Source: Thiotrichaceae bacterium (GTDB lineage Bacteria; Pseudomonadota; Gammaproteobacteria; Thiotrichales; Thiotrichaceae). Taken from it: DNA of 8,751 bases. Every line of letters starts with the position of its first letter. Position 1 is the stretch's first letter. Location: NCBI GenBank assembly GCA_027030285.1, contig JALVFC010000379.1, forward strand, positions 1 through 8,751, read 5' to 3'. Positions 6,805 to 8,751 of this stretch are shown here, piece after piece. The position numbers and the translations under genes are program-made. Under the pieces are notes generated by a model. It was not told the DNA's origin and searched no databases. It saw only the letters and a list, made by a program, of their open reading frames with translations.

Positions 6805-6872
6805 GATGACACATGCATTGGCGGGGCTATGGAAACTATGGACAACTACAAAGACATTACGAGGACAAATTC

Positions 6873-7598
6873 ATGAAAAAGATAATCACACTAACCACCT
6901 TGATAGTGCTATCAACCCCAACCCTTGCTGATTTCAGTTTTGGTGATGGTCCAGGCAAAGGCTTTAGCTTTGGTAATTCCAATAACAAATCCAGCTGGGG
7001 AGAAGGCTTTAACTTTGGTAACGGCGGTAAAAGCTTTAACTTTGGCGACGGCTTTAATTTCGGCGATGGCTTCAACATGGGCAATGGTGGCAAGAGCTTT
7101 AGCTTTGGTAACGGACGTGGTAAGGGTTTTAACTTCGGCAATGGAGGCAAAGGTTTTAACTTCGGTAATAATAGCGCCCCGGGTTTTGGTAACAGTAACT
7201 TCCCCTCCCCTAATAACTGGAACTGGGGAAACAACAGCTGGCCAGGCTTTAACTTTGGTAATGGTTCAAATAATTTCCCGGGCTTTAGCATGCCCTTCTT
7301 TAATAATGGCTACCCTGCTTACTATCCAACAGCTCCTGTGTACTATTACCCCGTACCTGCACCGCAAGCTGTGATGCCAATGCAACAAGGACAAGCTGTG
7401 CCTATGATGCAGCAACAACCCACACCTTATCCAACCCAACCAATGATGCCCATGCCACAACCCGCAATCGTCCCAGCGATGCCCATGCAAGTACCCACAC
7501 CACCACAACAACCGAAAAAACCACAACCAGTAGTAGAGCAGCAGCCACAACCCGCAGAACAACAAAATGCCAATGAAGCGGCGAATAAAAGCAAATAG
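6873..7598 (+). CDS. Secreted low-complexity FxFG/GN-repeat protein (matrix or globule-coat-like)
   Basis: The product is 241 aa. The ATG at 6873 follows GAGGA at 6861-6865 with good spacing. The frame is open from an ATG at 6813, but that start lacks a ribosome site and does not begin with a signal peptide. Residues 1-19 are a clean signal peptide (MKKIITLTTLIVLSTPTLA). Residues 21-131 carry ten F-[N/S]-[F/M]-G-[N/D] motifs separated by Gly/Asn/Lys/Ser linkers. Then come Trp/Asn/Phe-rich residues (105-146), a Tyr/Pro stretch (PAYYPTAPVYYYPVPAP, 148-164) and a Gln/Pro/Met tail ending in a hydrophilic NANEAANKSK. There is no cysteine and no catalytic motif. Aromatic-plus-Gly/Asn repeats favour self-association (gel, fibre or coat). 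The signal peptide, Gly/Asn/aromatic core and Tyr/Pro tail recall sulfur-globule proteins of purple sulfur bacteria, but I cannot prove homology. It probably works with the upstream PDZ and carbonic-anhydrase-like products. Confidence 0.85.
   Translation: MKKIITLTTLIVLSTPTLADFSFGDGPGKGFSFGNSNNKSSWGEGFNFGNGGKSFNFGDGFNFGDGFNMGNGGKSFSFGNGRGKGFNFGNGGKGFNFGNNSAPGFGNSNFPSPNNWNWGNNSWPGFNFGNGSNNFPGFSMPFFNNGYPAYYPTAPVYYYPVPAPQAVMPMQQGQAVPMMQQQPTPYPTQPMMPMPQPAIVPAMPMQVPTPPQQPKKPQPVVEQQPQPAEQQNANEAANKSK
6933..7265 (+). repeat. Protein-coding FxFG repeat tract
   Basis: Ten in-frame copies of a short unit encode F-[N/S]-[F/M]-G-[N/D]. The commonest form is GGCTTTAACTTTGG with synonymous variation (TTT/TTC, GGT/GGC). 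The spacing is irregular: 6, 9, 10, 15 and 31 residues between starts. This suggests selection on the peptide rather than recent perfect tandem duplication. Confidence 0.8.
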
Positions 7599-7618
7599 AA
7601 ATCAATTGAAGCTGTGTA

Positions 7619-7657
7619 GTAGCTACTCAGTGTAATAAACAGCGAAGGCAGTAAGTT
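7619..7657 (+). mobile_element. Solo end of the same MITE family (remnant)
   Basis: The sequence starts GTAGCTACTCAG and matches the reverse complement of the right arm of copy 2 (6766-6804) at 33 of 39 positions. The blocks ATAAACAGCG and GTAAGTT are identical. No matching opposite end (CTGAGTAGTTAC-like) and no duplicated flank appear in the following 1.1 kb, so this is a truncated remnant. It begins 20 nt after the FG-repeat gene, which therefore has family sequences on both sides. Confidence 0.6.
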
Positions 7658-7672
7658 AAGCTAAACCCTTCA

Positions 7673-7688
7673 TCCGGCGCAGGCCGGA
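7673..7688. repeat. REP-like hairpin
   Basis: TCCGGC-GCAG-GCCGGA is a perfect 6-bp stem with a 4-nt loop, of the kind found scattered between genes in many proteobacteria. It lies between the convergent FG-repeat and outer-membrane genes. It has no T-run on either side, so it is not a textbook terminator, though it may protect the 3' end of the messenger. The rest of 7599-7757 shows no gene. Confidence 0.5.
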
Positions 7689-7757
7689 ATCTATGTATGC
7701 AGTGGCACTAAAGCAATGATGAGAATGATACCTGTTGGCTTCTGTGAGTAAACCTTT

Positions 7758-8751
7758 TTATTGTAAACCTAGCGACAGCCAAAATGTTCTGGCATTAGCA
7801 ATATCAAGATTGTCAAGCCCCATCGCCAGGCTTAGTTTTTTGCTGCGGTAACCCAGCTCCAGCACTTTCAAGTCTGGCCAGATGGTTGCAGAAACCTGCC
7901 CACTCAATAATGCTTTTTCTCCCCCAATTCCCAGAAAACGTCTGTCTGCGAAAAAACGGGACTTCAGATGTATAGCATTCTGACCATCTGCGAGCTGATA
8001 GTGAAGTGCAGCCTTGCCTGATAATTTAATCTTTTGTGTATAAACATCTCGGATAGAGTGCGTCCCCTGAATCGCCGGAAGAATTGTCATAAAACCATCA
8101 CTACCAATGGTTTTTACACTAGAAGTCAGTGTACCAACAGATGCTGGGGCCAATTTCCAGCGGATTCTGCCAGAGATATCTCTCACATTGGCAGACAAAG
8201 ACAGACGCGGGGTGATATTCCAGTTACCAGTTAAATCCAGAGCGTAACCTCTACCATCCGGGGCTTGAACCGGGCCTCGTCCAAACAACACATCCTCTTC
8301 ATAGGCATAATCTACATTTACCTGATAATCATAGTCATTATTACTGTTGGCGATGGCACTACCAGTAAGGCTGCCACTTAGCAGGTGACTAGTCTGAAAA
8401 TAACTGCCCCCCAGCTGTAGCTGGAAGTGTTTTGAGGGTATCCAGTTATAGGCAAGCCTTAATCCCTTTGCCCTGAAGCGTTCAATATTCAAACCAAGCT
8501 GATATAGCCTGCCAGGATCAACAGAGTGTGTATTATTTAAACTATTATAGAGATCCGCAGTATCTTTAGAAAACCGATACCGATATTCTTCACGGTACAG
8601 CATGGCAGAATGCCAATGACCTTTTTTAATACCTGCCTCAACCCACAGCGAACCGTATTGATCACGCCCACCACTTTTATAGCCACTCTGTGAATTATCA
8701 AATGCATTCTTGATACTAACCGGTTCACTGAATAAAAAAATATCCAATTGT
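7758..8751 (-). CDS. Outer-membrane beta-barrel-like protein (5' end outside window)
   Basis: The C-terminal 330 residues are visible. The frame stays open to the right edge (CAA codon at 8748-8750), so the start and any signal peptide lie beyond the window. A TTG near 8747 is not a credible start. The sequence has the alternating polar/hydrophobic strands with aromatic girdle residues of a barrel: GRLYQLGLNIERFRA, HFQLQLGGSYF, YDYQVNVDYAYEED, LSLSANVRDISGRIRW and KAALHYQL, with turns rich in Asn, Asp and Gly. It ends FWLSLGLQ, strand-like but without the classical terminal Phe. Substrate and family are not recognised. It is convergent with the FG-repeat gene, so it is not in the same transcript, but it could serve the same surface system. 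An Arg/Tyr-rich strand (YREEYRYRFSKD) is notable. Confidence 0.65.
   Translation of the reverse strand, partial: QLDIFLFSEPVSIKNAFDNSQSGYKSGGRDQYGSLWVEAGIKKGHWHSAMLYREEYRYRFSKDTADLYNSLNNTHSVDPGRLYQLGLNIERFRAKGLRLAYNWIPSKHFQLQLGGSYFQTSHLLSGSLTGSAIANSNNDYDYQVNVDYAYEEDVLFGRGPVQAPDGRGYALDLTGNWNITPRLSLSANVRDISGRIRWKLAPASVGTLTSSVKTIGSDGFMTILPAIQGTHSIRDVYTQKIKLSGKAALHYQLADGQNAIHLKSRFFADRRFLGIGGEKALLSGQVSATIWPDLKVLELGYRSKKLSLAMGLDNLDIANARTFWLSLGLQ

Noticed and set aside
6813..6872. N-terminal extension of the FG-repeat protein
   Set aside because: It has no Shine-Dalgarno sequence and would place 20 polar residues before the signal peptide. GAGGA precedes the ATG at 6873.
6857..7374. Long open frames in both directions overlapping the FG-repeat gene
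   Set aside because: They are by-products of the GGNTTTAANTTTGG-type repeat, which leaves other frames free of stops. Their translations are low-complexity Pro/Lys/Leu or Ala/Leu/Thr strings without ribosome sites. The frame with a signal peptide and GAGGA site is the real gene.
126..7657. CRISPR-like repeats
   Set aside because: The repeated sequences are dispersed inverted-repeat elements kilobases apart. There are no regular direct repeats with spacers and no cas genes.
7714..7732. Fur-box-like sequence CAATGATGAGAATGATACC
   Set aside because: It partly resembles the NAT-repeat Fur motif, but it is between two convergent genes, away from any start, and lacks the second half-site symmetry.

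Overview
The window looks like a chromosomal segment of a gammaproteobacterium. The evidence is an E. coli-type phosphatidylserine decarboxylase, a gammaproteobacterial-type aminopeptidase N, and the N-terminus of a PrmB-like methyltransferase at the left edge. I cannot name the genus. The left half (about 1-4000) is housekeeping. prmB (partial, minus strand) and psd (plus strand) diverge around a small inverted-repeat element inserted between them. psd then converges on pepN (minus strand), with an imperfect hairpin between the two.

The right half (about 4130-7600) is accessory and is the interesting part. Three closely spaced plus-strand genes appear to form an operon. They encode a secreted PDZ-domain protein, a secreted alpha-carbonic-anhydrase-fold protein and a second secreted PDZ protein paralogous to the first. 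The carbonic-anhydrase-like protein keeps the fold signatures, but two of the three zinc histidines are replaced (His94 to Asp, His119 to Glu, hCAII numbering) and the proton-shuttle histidine is Asn. It is therefore probably a pseudo-enzyme, or binds a different metal. A fourth gene follows, encoding a secreted low-complexity protein with ten F-[N/S]-[F/M]-G motifs and a Tyr/Pro then Gln/Pro tail. All four products have Sec-type signal peptides. I infer an envelope, extracellular or organelle-coat assembly: PDZ adaptors, a carbonic-anhydrase-fold binding module and a self-associating matrix protein. In composition and layout the repeat protein recalls sulfur-globule coat proteins, but this is inference. 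A beta-barrel-like outer-membrane protein (minus strand, 5' end off the window) closes the segment.

Two complete copies (126-244 and 6648-6804) and one solo end (7619-7657) of a MITE-like repeat family are present. The complete copies end in GTAAC-type inverted repeats and are flanked by 8-bp duplications: ATGGAAAC exact, and GATGAGAC/GATGACAC. GTAA tips with 8-bp duplications point to mobilisation by an IS66-family transposase. Copy 2 lies between the PDZ operon and the FG-repeat gene. Removing it would leave a gap of only about 95 nt, so the four genes were probably closer neighbours, perhaps one operon, before the insertion.
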